DNA of 64,000 nucleotides. Source: Neolewinella aurantiaca. GTDB taxonomy: Bacteria; Bacteroidota; Bacteroidia; Chitinophagales; Saprospiraceae. The position numbers and the translations under genes are program-made. The notes beneath the pieces are model-generated. The model did not search any database, had not been told where the DNA came from, and was given only the letters and a program-made list of their open reading frames with translations. The stretch is from NCBI RefSeq assembly GCF_008014675.1, contig NZ_VOXD01000004.1, positions 1 to 64,000 of the forward strand. Reading direction: 5' to 3'. Positions 16,661 to 26,500 of this stretch are shown piece after piece (position 1 is the stretch's first letter; the number at the start of each line of letters is the position of its first letter).

Positions 16661-18253
16661 GTGCAAGGAAATAGCCTGACATCCTTACTAATAAGACATG
16701 TCTATATCGCCCTTCAGGAGGACTCCGAACTAAGTGGGAAAGACGTGGTAACTGCTTTTACTGCTTATCGAGACTACCTCAGGGTGAGTATAGCGAATAA
16801 CGAACCAAGAGGCCAATACTTTAGTGCTCCGGTAGACCGGCTGCTCGATCGGTTGGAGCAAGCCTTCAATGACCGAGCAGAACTTGAGCTAGACGAAATG
16901 GTGCTCGGCGCCCAATTCCCCAGCCTCAACCACTTCTATCTTGCTGCCTTTGACGAGCTCTTGCAAGCCGCTGAAAAGTCTCTCGAGACCCCGGAAGACT
17001 TTTTTGTTGATCTTTCTGAAGCTATTGGCCCATTCATTGGGAGCTACGACCGCAAGTGGCTGAAGGAGGCCCACGAAATTCGCATTACCCCTAACTTTGT
17101 ACGTGAAATCCCCCAGAGCTTACTCGAAATTAGAGATAACCCCGACGCAAGTGAAGAAGCCTACTCTCAGGCACTGTCAGATGCCGTAGAGGGCAATCCC
17201 GACGACCCCTTCATCGCCGCCCAAATGGTACTGAATGCCGAAGACCACGAAGTACTTATGCGCGCAGCAAAATACTTGCGCCCGATCAAGGGTTTCCCCG
17301 CAGGCAAGCTCGGTTTTTACCACGACGAAGAGTTGGTTGATAACTGGATAGCACACTGCCGTGTGCTCCTACACGAAGAAAGGGACACCGAGGCACTTCC
17401 TTTCGCCGAAAACCTACTGCGTCTCGGTTACGATGGGCCACAAATGAAAACGGTTTTGATTGCGCTCTCAACAAACCAAAATGGGTTGACTGCTGCGCAG
17501 CGTAAGAAATACCCTCTCCTAACGGAACAACTTAAGGAAGCAACCGCTTTCACCCAGTCATCATTGATGGCGACGATGATGGACGCAATTGATCAGGGAA
17601 TGGGAGAGGAGGAAATGATGAGCATGCTAAGTCAGGCAATCATGGGAGAGGTGGCGGAGAAACCAAGTGCTAAAGTCCGGTCTTTGCCGAGCTCGCGCAA
17701 GAGCAATGCCGTGTACCGTATCAAAATTTCCTTGAAAGGCGCTAAACCACCCATCTGGCGGCGGATTGAGCTCAGTATAAATACACCGTTAGAAGAGCTT
17801 CACGCCATTATCCAAACCGTTTTTGAGTGGACCGATAGCCACCTGCACGCTTTCCAGAATAGCCGCCGCGACTCCTTCGTTAGCCCCCACGATCCGTACA
17901 GTCAGGAATGGTCGGAAAGCTATGAGGGCATGACCATCGAGGATATGTTCGCCGTCAGCGGCAAGAAGTTTACCTATCACTACGACTTTGGCGATAGTTG
18001 GTACCATGAAGTGATGCTGGAAAAAGAACTACCCGTAGACAAGAAAGTCAAGTACCCCCGTTGCACCGCTGGGCGGTGCGCCGCACCGCTCGACGACATG
18101 GGGGGGCTCTGGGGCTTCTACGACCTTGTTGAAGCCATCGAAGACCCCAAACACGAAATGTACGAAGATGCGGTAGCTTACCTCGGGAAAGGTTTTAACC
18201 TGAAGGCTTTTGATCGCGAAGCGATTGATAAGCGGTTGGCCGGGTTTAGGTAG
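16661..18253 (+). CDS. PF07929 (pRiA4b ORF-3-like) protein
   Basis: About 531 residues. The C-terminal third holds the pRiA4b ORF-3-like domain: YRIKISLKGAKPPIWRRIEL, then LHAIIQTVFEWTDSHLHAF, and YHYDFGDSWYHEV, ending in a conserved Cys/Gly-rich CTAGRCAAPLDDMGG. The N-terminal part is helical and unrecognised. The domain also appears as a passenger protein of IS1096-type transposons, but no transposase is present here. The open frame begins at 16562 inside repeat copy 9. I prefer the GTG at 16661, since TACATTTG at 16633 lies just before it. Function unknown. Confidence 0.8.
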   Translation: MQGNSLTSLLIRHVYIALQEDSELSGKDVVTAFTAYRDYLRVSIANNEPRGQYFSAPVDRLLDRLEQAFNDRAELELDEMVLGAQFPSLNHFYLAAFDELLQAAEKSLETPEDFFVDLSEAIGPFIGSYDRKWLKEAHEIRITPNFVREIPQSLLEIRDNPDASEEAYSQALSDAVEGNPDDPFIAAQMVLNAEDHEVLMRAAKYLRPIKGFPAGKLGFYHDEELVDNWIAHCRVLLHEERDTEALPFAENLLRLGYDGPQMKTVLIALSTNQNGLTAAQRKKYPLLTEQLKEATAFTQSSLMATMMDAIDQGMGEEEMMSMLSQAIMGEVAEKPSAKVRSLPSSRKSNAVYRIKISLKGAKPPIWRRIELSINTPLEELHAIIQTVFEWTDSHLHAFQNSRRDSFVSPHDPYSQEWSESYEGMTIEDMFAVSGKKFTYHYDFGDSWYHEVMLEKELPVDKKVKYPRCTAGRCAAPLDDMGGLWGFYDLVEAIEDPKHEMYEDAVAYLGKGFNLKAFDREAIDKRLAGFR

Positions 18254-18348
18254 TATATGTAGCTGCTGCTGTCACGTACCCCAAACCTTTACGATTTTGG
18301 TTTAGTAGTAGCTCTGCTTGGATTCGTCTAAAGCGTTCTCTTGCTAAG

Positions 18349-18654
18349 ATGCAGGAGCATAATTTCAGTAAAAAAATACTCATGCACCTTTTACTGTTCT
18401 TCTCAGCGGTCTTGATGCTTCTAGATTGGGGCTACATGTTGTTGCGCCTTCGAAAGCATCGTCAGCTGCTTCCCGTAAACAAGGTTCTGATCTGGATACC
18501 GTTTTGCGCTAACCTATACCTCCGGTTCTACCTGAGTGTTGACCGGCCAACGCCGGGTACTGCCAGCCCCGAAACCAAAGCTATGCTGAAGAAGGACGCT
18601 GAATACGGTGGGGTAAGGGTGAATGTAGAAATGGCTTCGCACGTGAATTTCTAG
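18349..18654 (+). CDS. Small membrane protein, unknown
   Basis: An ATG frame of 101 residues with two hydrophobic segments (about 10-32, LMHLLLFFSAVLMLLDWGYML, and about 45-62, VLIWIPFCANLYLRFYL). Basic residues lie between them. I do not recognise a family. It stands alone after the PF07929 gene, and a later soluble tail follows. Coding is likely but not certain. Confidence 0.5.
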   Translation: MQEHNFSKKILMHLLLFFSAVLMLLDWGYMLLRLRKHRQLLPVNKVLIWIPFCANLYLRFYLSVDRPTPGTASPETKAMLKKDAEYGGVRVNVEMASHVNF

Positions 18655-18788
18655 CCTTGGCCGTTCGTAATATTCAATATGGTATCCATAAAGCCCGATG
18701 CTGGCCATGGGGTTGTCCAGGCTCAACGGCTGCTGATTGACCTATTGCCGGAGGGGCAAAACTTACAGTCTTTGCTCTTAACGGTCTT

Positions 18789-18807
18789 TGCATCCTGCGG
18801 CCGCGCC
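18789..18807 (+). repeat. Dispersed repeat, copy 10 (TGCATCC variant, NN = GC)
   Basis: TGCATCCTGCGGCCGCGCC preceded by TAACGGTCTT. The same longer unit occurs at copy 26, where it encodes a lipobox; here it is non-coding. Confidence 0.85.
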
Positions 18808-18823
18808 TCCCCTCCCCAAAGCA

Positions 18824-19489
18824 TCAAGCCACCAACCGTTTGATGTCTTTGTTTTCCAAGCGTTTCACCTGCGTTGGTTGCTGCGCTACCAAAATCATGG
18901 CTTGCCCCAACTGGCTGCTGCTGACGACAGAAGAAAATCCTTTTAGCCAGCCATGCAATGGTTTAGTAATGGTGTAAACTGCATTTACCCACCCGGTGGA
19001 TGATTTAACCCCTCTTTCTGGTATAACGGCTCCGATGCGGAAAGCATAAGCATCCCCGAAGCCTTTGTTGAGAACGTAGTTTTCGGTAGCGCCCTTTACC
19101 CGGGCCCACATGATATTTCCTTTTTCCGTTTCGTCGGTTCCCTCTCCGGAAACATAGGTGAAAACGGTCTGGGGCGCTATGGTGTAAACTACGTCTGCCA
19201 AACTCTTGGTTACCTGAAGGGTAAGCCGGGAATATGTTTCTTCGTTCATCCCAACAGAGCTTACACCCATGCAGTGGAAACAGGCCTGGGGAGAGAAGTC
19301 CCGAATTTGCTGCTGCAGCGGGGTGAAATCCGTAAAGTCCTGGTGGAGGACTTCGATCAGTTTCGGATGTTCTTTGCCCAGTGGGTTCCGGTTGATGAGC
19401 ATAACCCGGTTTACAGCAGGGCTGTCCAGACATTCCAGAAGTACAGACTTGCCTACCATTCCCGTACTGCCGGTAAGGATGATGTTCAT
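18824..19489 (-). CDS. NAD(P)-binding epimerase/dehydratase-like protein
   Basis: An atypical short-chain dehydrogenase of 221 residues with the Rossmann start IILTGSTGMVGKSVL (Gly-rich loop). Later parts include GVSSVGMNEETYSRLT and EKGNIMWARVKGATEN, similar to the YxxxK region of atypical SDRs but with WARVKG. It resembles NmrA/HTATIP2-like proteins; substrate unknown. I use the ATG at 19489, right at the fold start, rather than the TTG at 19513. Confidence 0.8.
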   Translation of the reverse strand: MNIILTGSTGMVGKSVLLECLDSPAVNRVMLINRNPLGKEHPKLIEVLHQDFTDFTPLQQQIRDFSPQACFHCMGVSSVGMNEETYSRLTLQVTKSLADVVYTIAPQTVFTYVSGEGTDETEKGNIMWARVKGATENYVLNKGFGDAYAFRIGAVIPERGVKSSTGWVNAVYTITKPLHGWLKGFSSVVSSSQLGQAMILVAQQPTQVKRLENKDIKRLVA

Positions 19490-19531
19490 TTGGAGAGCAT
19501 TTAGGAAAGACAAGATAGTCTTTTGATGATA

Positions 19532-20758
19532 TTACTGTTTACGTTCCAACGTGATTTCTTCAATAGTTCCGGCCTTCCCGGCGGCACTGATGCCGTGTTT
19601 ACGCAGGCTCTTAAGCAGCGCTTTAGTGGAGGAAACATCGAGGACGAAATTGTACTCCTTGTGGTGGTTGCCAGTGTAGCTCCAACGATCAGGGGAGTAA
19701 CTGTTGAGTAGTTTGGCCAGATCGTTAAGGTCATATTTTCGTATTTCGAAGTTATGTAGGTCTCGGTCGCTGTAGTTGCCCAGATCTTTCATCTCCTCAG
19801 GAAGTCGGTTACGAAGAGATACTTTTCTAGGGGAGGCTAATTTCTCTCTATCGCTAATGGTAAGCTCGTAATAAGTAGCGGGAAGGGAAGAAACGGAAGC
19901 CGATAAACCAATTTCTCCAAGAATGTCAATCGCTAATTGATCCGCCGTTTTTCGATCAACGGATCTGTGAACGAACGCGACCCGGTATTCCTTCTCCATG
20001 AGGTCGCCGGGAATAATCAATCGCTTTCGAGGGAATAGATGGTGAAACAGGTCTTCGAGGGGCATTGGGCCAATAGCTCCCATATCGTGGGAGTACACAG
20101 AGAAAAACCTAGTATCTAAAAAATCATCCTTATCCCAAACCCGAACAAATGAATCTACGGAGTCTTGGTTGTAGAGCTGGTCAAGGTCTTTGAAGGTCAT
20201 CGGCTCAAAAAGAAAACTCTCGGGGGCGAGTTGGACGTACTTGTCAGAGATGTCAATAATCGGGTGTTCTTTATTTACAAACCTTTCCAATGCTTCCGCA
20301 GTGAGGTCGTCACCGTTACCCTGCCAACGGACAGTGTTCTGATCGTCAATCAGAAGGGTCAGAGGCCAGCTGATTAATCCGGTTTCACCATCACCGTAGT
20401 GAATCTGGGTTTTTCCGTAGAGGTCCGTTGCCAGCTGAATACCTAAGTTCTTACCCTTGATGTCAGACAGAGCAAGTTCGGTACTGCCCCGAAATAAAGT
20501 AAGGAACTCCACCTTTTCGCTGGGGTAAGCAGCGCGCAGGGAGTCCTGAAAGACTATATCATTGAAGCAGGGCTGGTCCCAGGTTTTACAAAGAGTGAGG
20601 ACGAGGAACTTGTCTTTGAGGTCGGACTTTTTCAACCTGTTCTCCAGGTATTCGGTTGGGGTGATGGGAGGAGCTTCGTCGCCTGTCATAGTGGTGAGTT
20701 GGGCGGAAAGGGGCGAACCAGAAAGCCAAAGGAATAGCAAAGGAATGAAACGATGCAT
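19532..20758 (-). CDS. Secreted thioredoxin-like protein with DUF3738-like tail
   Basis: The product is 408 residues with a signal peptide (MHRFIPLLFLWLSGSPLSAQ). The first half has a thioredoxin-like part, where LTLCKTWDQPCFND resembles the TlpA active-site region but the usual CxxC is not intact. The C-terminal half (about 240-405, ending HKEYNFVLDVSSTKALLKSL) resembles the DUF3738 domain often found with TlpA-like and BlaR-type proteins. Probably periplasmic. It is followed upstream by the DUF6794 lipoprotein gene on the same strand, 60 bases away. Confidence 0.72.
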   Translation of the reverse strand: MHRFIPLLFLWLSGSPLSAQLTTMTGDEAPPITPTEYLENRLKKSDLKDKFLVLTLCKTWDQPCFNDIVFQDSLRAAYPSEKVEFLTLFRGSTELALSDIKGKNLGIQLATDLYGKTQIHYGDGETGLISWPLTLLIDDQNTVRWQGNGDDLTAEALERFVNKEHPIIDISDKYVQLAPESFLFEPMTFKDLDQLYNQDSVDSFVRVWDKDDFLDTRFFSVYSHDMGAIGPMPLEDLFHHLFPRKRLIIPGDLMEKEYRVAFVHRSVDRKTADQLAIDILGEIGLSASVSSLPATYYELTISDREKLASPRKVSLRNRLPEEMKDLGNYSDRDLHNFEIRKYDLNDLAKLLNSYSPDRWSYTGNHHKEYNFVLDVSSTKALLKSLRKHGISAAGKAGTIEEITLERKQ

Positions 20759-20817
20759 AGGATAAAGAGGGTTGTAGTGGTTTTCGTTATAATGGATTTT
20801 GCTTAGGATTGGATTGA

Positions 20818-21360
20818 TTATTGATAATCCTGCAGACTAGGTTGGCTCATATTTATGTTGCCATCCTTATCAGGTTTTTGTTGATTCCAAAAAGTTGTAT
20901 AACTGTCGATTTGTTCCTGTAGGCGAATATCTTCTCCTTTTAACCTCCGTTGGTAACTGTCGAGAATCACCCCAGACATATCATCAGGATGATGCAAGCC
21001 CATTTTTCGGAATGATTGATGGAGCGGAGAACCAAGCCATAATCCCCAGTTATTGCGCAGATGCATACCAAGGCTTAAGTGAACCCTGGCGGAGAATGCC
21101 CCATCATCTATACATCTGATCCAGGATTTCAATGGATCGTTAATCATTTTATCGAGTTCTACAAAGCTCTCTTCCAGCGAAGTCGGTATATACCATGATT
21201 TGTCAAAATGATCCAGTTTGGATAAATATAAGAGGTGAAACATTTGATCACAGACTGAATCATTAGAGTAAGTCTCAGGCTCTTCAAAATTATCTTCAGG
21301 ACGTTCATTATTTACACAAGAAAGATGAAGGATCAATAGGGATAGAAATAACTGTTTCAT
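20818..21360 (-). CDS. DUF6794-like lipoprotein
   Basis: The product is 180 residues with a short signal and a lipobox ending LHLSC (Cys 15). The body has TSLEESFVELDKMI, LRNNWGLWLGS and HHPDDMSGVILDSYQRRLKG. This order of Leu/Glu helix, NNWGLW and HPDDMS is the DUF6794 pattern as I know it. Function unknown. Low GC and AT-rich codons compared with neighbours suggest a different history. Confidence 0.75.
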   Translation of the reverse strand: MKQLFLSLLILHLSCVNNERPEDNFEEPETYSNDSVCDQMFHLLYLSKLDHFDKSWYIPTSLEESFVELDKMINDPLKSWIRCIDDGAFSARVHLSLGMHLRNNWGLWLGSPLHQSFRKMGLHHPDDMSGVILDSYQRRLKGEDIRLQEQIDSYTTFWNQQKPDKDGNINMSQPSLQDYQ

Positions 21361-21395
21361 GGATATGAAAACGAAAAAGGTTTAGGTTCCGTATC

Positions 21396-22016
21396 CTACA
21401 GAACCGTATCCTTCAAAGCCCACATAAACCGGCTGGCATAACTCCGGTACGGCCGCCAGGGCTCCGTCACCCGGATGATTTCCGCGTTGAGTTTCTTGCC
21501 CTTCAGCTTCGTATCGTCGATGCCGAAGAGGGCGATGATGTTGCGTTTCACCACCAGGTCGTCCAACGGTAGCAGGTCGGGGCGTTTGAGGACGAACATG
21601 AGCACCATCTCCACTGTCCACTGGCCTACGCCCTTGATGGTGGTGAGCATATCGATAATCTCTTTATCGGTCCATTGTTCCCAATCGGCGTTGATGAGGC
21701 GATTGTCGAGCCAGTATTGGGCGACGTTTTTGATGTAGGCCGTTTTGCCCCGGCTCATTCCTGCGGCGCGGATGGCGTCGTCGTCCATTTCCAGCAATTG
21801 CTCCGGGTGAGGGTATTCATCGGGGAACAGCTGGAGGAAGCGGCCGAAGATGGTGCCCGCCGCCTTCCCGCTAAGTTGTTGGTAGGCGATGGAACGGAGC
21901 AGGCCGAAGTAGACATCGCCGCCGTGGTCTGGGCGGGGCGGGATGGTGTGCCCGGCTACTATGGGGGCGATGGTGGGTTCCTTACTGAGGTGAGCGCGGA
22001 TGGCGGGATCGATCAT
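21396..22016 (-). CDS. AlkA-type DNA-3-methyladenine glycosylase
   Basis: A base-excision repair glycosylase of 206 residues. The helix-hairpin-helix is IKGVGQWTVEMVL (about 127-139), followed by the catalytic Asp in LLPLDD (about D152). SIAYQQLSGKAA (42-53) is also typical of HhH-GPD glycosylases that remove alkylated purines. It lacks the N-terminal domain of full AlkA, as in the short AlkA/MAG1-like proteins. The start ATG is preceded by TAACTTG, hinting at a leaderless message. Confidence 0.92.
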   Translation of the reverse strand: MIDPAIRAHLSKEPTIAPIVAGHTIPPRPDHGGDVYFGLLRSIAYQQLSGKAAGTIFGRFLQLFPDEYPHPEQLLEMDDDAIRAAGMSRGKTAYIKNVAQYWLDNRLINADWEQWTDKEIIDMLTTIKGVGQWTVEMVLMFVLKRPDLLPLDDLVVKRNIIALFGIDDTKLKGKKLNAEIIRVTEPWRPYRSYASRFMWALKDTVL

Positions 22017-22074
22017 AAACGCAAGTTAGTAATATGTGATTTCTCTCGCGTAAGGCATCAACTGTTTGCCATAT

Positions 22075-23517
22075 TTACAGTGCCTTTTGCAGCTTTGTTT
22101 CCCGAAAACTTTCCTTGCCTGCATCACAGGTCCAACACACGAAGGTGGATGGCAAAGCCTCGAAAGGGGTTCCGGCCAGAACACCCTGGCTTTCGTCTCC
22201 GAGTTCAGGGTCGTAAACGCTCTGACAATCCGTGCATTGCCAGAAAACGCGCTCTTCTGGCTCGTTTCGTATCTGCGTTTTAGTGGTTATAACTTTGTGC
22301 TGTTCCTGATTGAGCTGCTCGAAATAGAGACGGCTCAACTCCATGAGTAGCGTGGTCAGCTCAGTACGGTCTACGTTCCGCGCGTATTCGATGTACTGGC
22401 GGTTGTTGGGGTCGAAGTTTCGTGCGTACCTGAGGTTAAAGGATGGCCTGATGGCGAAGCCATCGATCATCTCAGAAGTGCGGAGCCGTTCAATGATTAT
22501 GCTGCAAAACGGACGTGCGTAGGATGAGCTGATTCCGATGGTGAGCCCGTAGGTAGAAATATCCCGCTGATCGAATTCGCGAACGAGGTAACGTTTCAGG
22601 GAAAGCGCATCGTCGTCGCCTACGGGCAGGTGCCAGTTGAGTTCGAGGCTGCTGTGGCGGGCGTTGATACCGAAGCGGCCCATCAGTTTTTCCCAGTCGA
22701 GGCGGAGTTGCTCGGGGATTCCGGTGATGATGATGGATTTCCACGGCGTGATGCAAAGCTTACCTATTCTGTGCTCGAGACAAAGTTGGCAGGCCGCTTC
22801 CAGGAAGTTCAGGTTGTACCAGTTGTTGCGCCAGTAAAGCCCCAGCCAGTAGTAGCTGTCGTCCAGGCGGTTCATCCCTTCGTAATAAGGGAACGGATAA
22901 AAGGGAACCTCGAGGTCTTCACGGGTATTCCGGAGGTCAAGTTGCTGGAGGTTGTTCACCTGCGCAACGACCGCGTTGATATCTTCGAGGCGGTCCGCCA
23001 GAGGGTCGATTGCGGTACAAACTTTTGCCAGGTCCCAGGTATGTACGAGCGCCGGGAAAGGAGACATTTCTTCCCAGCCGGGTAACTGGATATAGAGGTG
23101 CCAATAGTCTTCCTCCGTCGAAGCAATAAAGTTGAGATGCCCGGTAAACAAAGGAACGAGCCGTTGTTTCGGGTCCGTTATGTTTATTTCCAGCGAGGGG
23201 TCAAAGAAAAATTGTTCAAGAACGTAAAGGTAGGTTGCGCTGGTAAGCCAGGCTGTTTTTGGGAATATGTCGGTGGCAACATAACTGCACATTATGTTGG
23301 ATCGCTTACTTTGCGGGATCTCTTCCATCTCAATGAGTGGATGCCGGGCGAGGATTTCCTGGGGGTCTTTGACGAGGGGGAATATGATGTCTTGTCGTGA
23401 GCCAAAGTGCAGCCCGTCGAGCCCAAGGTCACGGGCAAGATCAATGATTCGGAGCATTTCCCCGGGCGAGATGACGCCGCCGGCGGCAAGGATTCTGAAT
23501 AGTTTCTTGTCAATCAT
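22075..23517 (-). CDS. Sulfite/nitrite reductase-like protein with C-terminal rubredoxin
   Basis: Of 480 residues, the C-terminus (425-480) is a rubredoxin: C428-x2-C431 and C461-x2-C464 hold one iron. The first 400 residues resemble the ferredoxin-like halves of siroheme reductases (PGEMLRIIDLARDLGLDGLHFGSRQDI), but I do not see the Cys set for a 4Fe-4S/siroheme centre. It overlaps the nitrate reductase gene by four bases (ATGA), so the two are translated together. I infer it passes electrons to or from the fused reductase. Confidence 0.82.
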   Translation of the reverse strand: MIDKKLFRILAAGGVISPGEMLRIIDLARDLGLDGLHFGSRQDIIFPLVKDPQEILARHPLIEMEEIPQSKRSNIMCSYVATDIFPKTAWLTSATYLYVLEQFFFDPSLEINITDPKQRLVPLFTGHLNFIASTEEDYWHLYIQLPGWEEMSPFPALVHTWDLAKVCTAIDPLADRLEDINAVVAQVNNLQQLDLRNTREDLEVPFYPFPYYEGMNRLDDSYYWLGLYWRNNWYNLNFLEAACQLCLEHRIGKLCITPWKSIIITGIPEQLRLDWEKLMGRFGINARHSSLELNWHLPVGDDDALSLKRYLVREFDQRDISTYGLTIGISSSYARPFCSIIIERLRTSEMIDGFAIRPSFNLRYARNFDPNNRQYIEYARNVDRTELTTLLMELSRLYFEQLNQEQHKVITTKTQIRNEPEERVFWQCTDCQSVYDPELGDESQGVLAGTPFEALPSTFVCWTCDAGKESFRETKLQKAL

Positions 23518-26500
23518 TTCAGGCTTACGCTTTGGTCTTCTAGGATTTGCTGAATTTCAGGCTTGCAGCTGCCACAGCCAAGCCCGCCGCCGGTTGCTTT
23601 ACACAATGCGGTAAGAGAGGTAGACCCTTCTCCGATGGCGGCCACGATGTTGCCTTCCCCAACGTTGTTGCAGCTGCAGACCAGCCGACCGACCAGCGGT
23701 TCTTTGGTACTCGCAGACCGTAGCAATTCCTGCCTTTTTTCTGAGAGTTCAATGCGCTCTTCGATCAATTCCCGGAATTCGGCAAATTCATTTTTATCGC
23801 CGAGCAGGATCGCGCCGATCAACCGGTCGTTGCGCACGATGCATTTTTTGTAGTAACCCTGGCTGGTATCCCGGAATACGATTTCTTCGTAGCTGGGGTC
23901 GTCCGGAGGGTAGTTGATTTCGCCGATGCTGCAGAGGTCGAAATTGTCAAATTTCAGGATGTTCATCAGGGTAGAGTCCTGATAGAATACACCGGGATCT
24001 CCGGCGATGTAGGCAGCCAGTACGTCGGCCTGTTGTTCGGCGGCGGCGGTGATGCCGAAGCGTTTACCCTTCCATTCTGCTACTTCCCCGATTGCATATA
24101 TGGCGGGATCGCTGGTGCAAAGCCGGTCATTGACGGCAATGCCACGGCCGCAGTTCAGCCCCGCAGAGCGGCCCAGCTCAAGGTTCGGCCGGGTGCCGAT
24201 TGCATAGACGATAGCGTCGCAGTCTGTTACTTTACCGCTTTTGAAGGTTACTCGCAGGCCTTTGCCGGTAGGACGTTCAAAAACCGTTTCTACTTCGTTC
24301 CGGAAGTAAACCTGAATACCCCGGGCGTTAACTTCCTGGGCCAGTAGGTGGCTGGACGTGGCGTCGAGTTGGCGTTCCATCAGACGATTGCTTCGCTGCA
24401 CTATTGTAATACGGGCCTGAGCCATCTTCAGGGCTGCGGCAAGCTCCAGCCCAAGGAGGCCTCCTCCTACAATCAGTACGTGGGGGCGCCTTGATGCGGC
24501 TGGTTGCGATTGGCCAAGCCCAAGGTGAGTCTTAAGGGCATCGGCGTCTTCCCTGCGCCTCATTTTGAAGACCCCCGGGATGTCTTTCGGGACTTCGCGC
24601 GGAATGAACGGCCTGCTGCCTGTGGCAATTATCAGGCGGTCGTAAGAGTAAGTCTCTCCGTTAGTACCTACAATGCGTTTTTCCTTGCGATCAATGTGCT
24701 CGATCGGGCAATTTGTTTTTAGCTCGATGTTGAGAGATTGCCTTTTGCTGTCCGTCATTTTTTCGAGGTTCCCCCATTCCAGGTGGTCGCTGACGTATTC
24801 AGGTAGCAAAACCCGGTTGTAGAATGCGTTTGCCTCTTTGCTGTACACCGTAATATAATCGTATGGGTTGAGCTTGCGGTAGCTCGCAACAAAGCGGTAG
24901 GCAGCGGCTCCCGCTCCGATTACCGCAATGCGTTCGCGGGGTTTCCGGTACGGTCTGATGCTGACGTAGGTAAACTTGAAGTTTGGTTGTTTGCTGTACG
25001 GATCAATCTTATCGTCGGTAAGATTATTGACTCGGGTAAGCGGCGAATTCAACGTTTTGCCCCAATGCATAGGCAGGAAAACGACGCCTTTCCGGATGGC
25101 TTTGCTGTATTTGATACGGGCACGAACGACGCCGTACTCCGACGTTATTTCTGCCAGCTGATCGTCGGCCAACTCAAGCTCGAAGGCATCCACGGGGTGG
25201 ATTTCGAGAAGGGGGCGGGATTGATGACGCAGAAGTCTGGATACTTTACCCGTTCTGGTCATGGTGTGCCACTGATCACGGAGCCTACCGGTAGTGAGGA
25301 TGTAAGGTTTTCCTTCGGGGGGCGCGGGCAAGCCCTGCCGCTGAGAACTGGTAGAAAAGAATCTGGCCCTCCGGGTGTTGGTGTAAAACTGATGGTCTCC
25401 GAAAAGCCGGGGAGTCCCCGGGTGATCAGGGGTGGGTACCGGCCATTGGAAGCTGCCCTCTTTTTTCAGGCGTTGGTGGCTGAGGCCGGTTACATCGATA
25501 TTTGTTCCGGCGGTCATGCGGACGTATTCATCGTATACCTCGCTAACGTTTTGGTAACTGAAACCGGTAAAGCCCATGTGGCGCGCGAAATCGCAGAGGA
25601 TGTCGGCATCCGGCCGGGCTTCGCCCGGCGGGCTCGCCAATGGCTGTAAAAGAGAAACCCTTCGCTCAGCGTTGGTCATGGTTCCTGTTTTTTCGAGCCA
25701 GCCGGCGGCTGGCAGCACGAGGTCTGCGTATTCTACGGTCTCCGCCCGTGCGCTGATGTCCTGAACCACAACAAACTTTGCTTTCTTCAGAGCGCGTACC
25801 ACCTGGTTTACGTTTGGCATACTTACCACGGGGTTGGTACAAATCACCCAGACCGCCTTGAGCTTTCCGGACTCGAGTGCGTCGAACATTTGAGTTGCCG
25901 TCAGGCCAGGGTGTTCCGGGAGGCTATCGACTCCCCAGAACCTGGCTATTTCATCCCTGTGGCTGGCGTTGGCCAGTACCCGGTGAGCTGCCAGCAGACT
26001 GGCCATACCTCCAACTTCTCTGCCGCCCATTGCATTTGGCTGCCCGGTAAGGCTAAACGGGCCGGCCCCGGGCCGGCCTATTTGCCCGGTAAGCAGGTGG
26101 AGGTTGATGAGCGCACCGTTTTTCTCGACGCCGACCTTACTCTGATTCAACCCCATTGCCCACATGGTCATGAAAGCTTTGGCGTTGCCGATATATTCGG
26201 CTGCAAGCTTGATGTCGTTTAGCGGAACACCACATTGCTTTGCCGCCTTACGCAGGTTGATGTCCTTAAGTATCCGGAAGTAGTTCTCTTCAGCTTCGGT
26301 GTGGTCTCTGATAAAACCTTTATCGATCCGGCCGGTATCGTAGAGCCTGCGCGCAATCGCATTATAAAGGATAACGTCGGTTCCCGGAATAAGCTGGAGG
26401 TGCAGATCTGCGATGGCGCAGGTGTCGGTCTTCCGTGGGTCTGCTACGATTATTTTTACCTGGGGGTTGGCTGTCTTGTGCGCCTCTACTCTCCGCCAGA

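Noticed and set aside
22954-22975. TTCACCTGCGCAACGACCGCG in the rubredoxin-tailed gene as a repeat copy
   Set aside because: Spacing between halves is wrong; likely chance in coding DNA.
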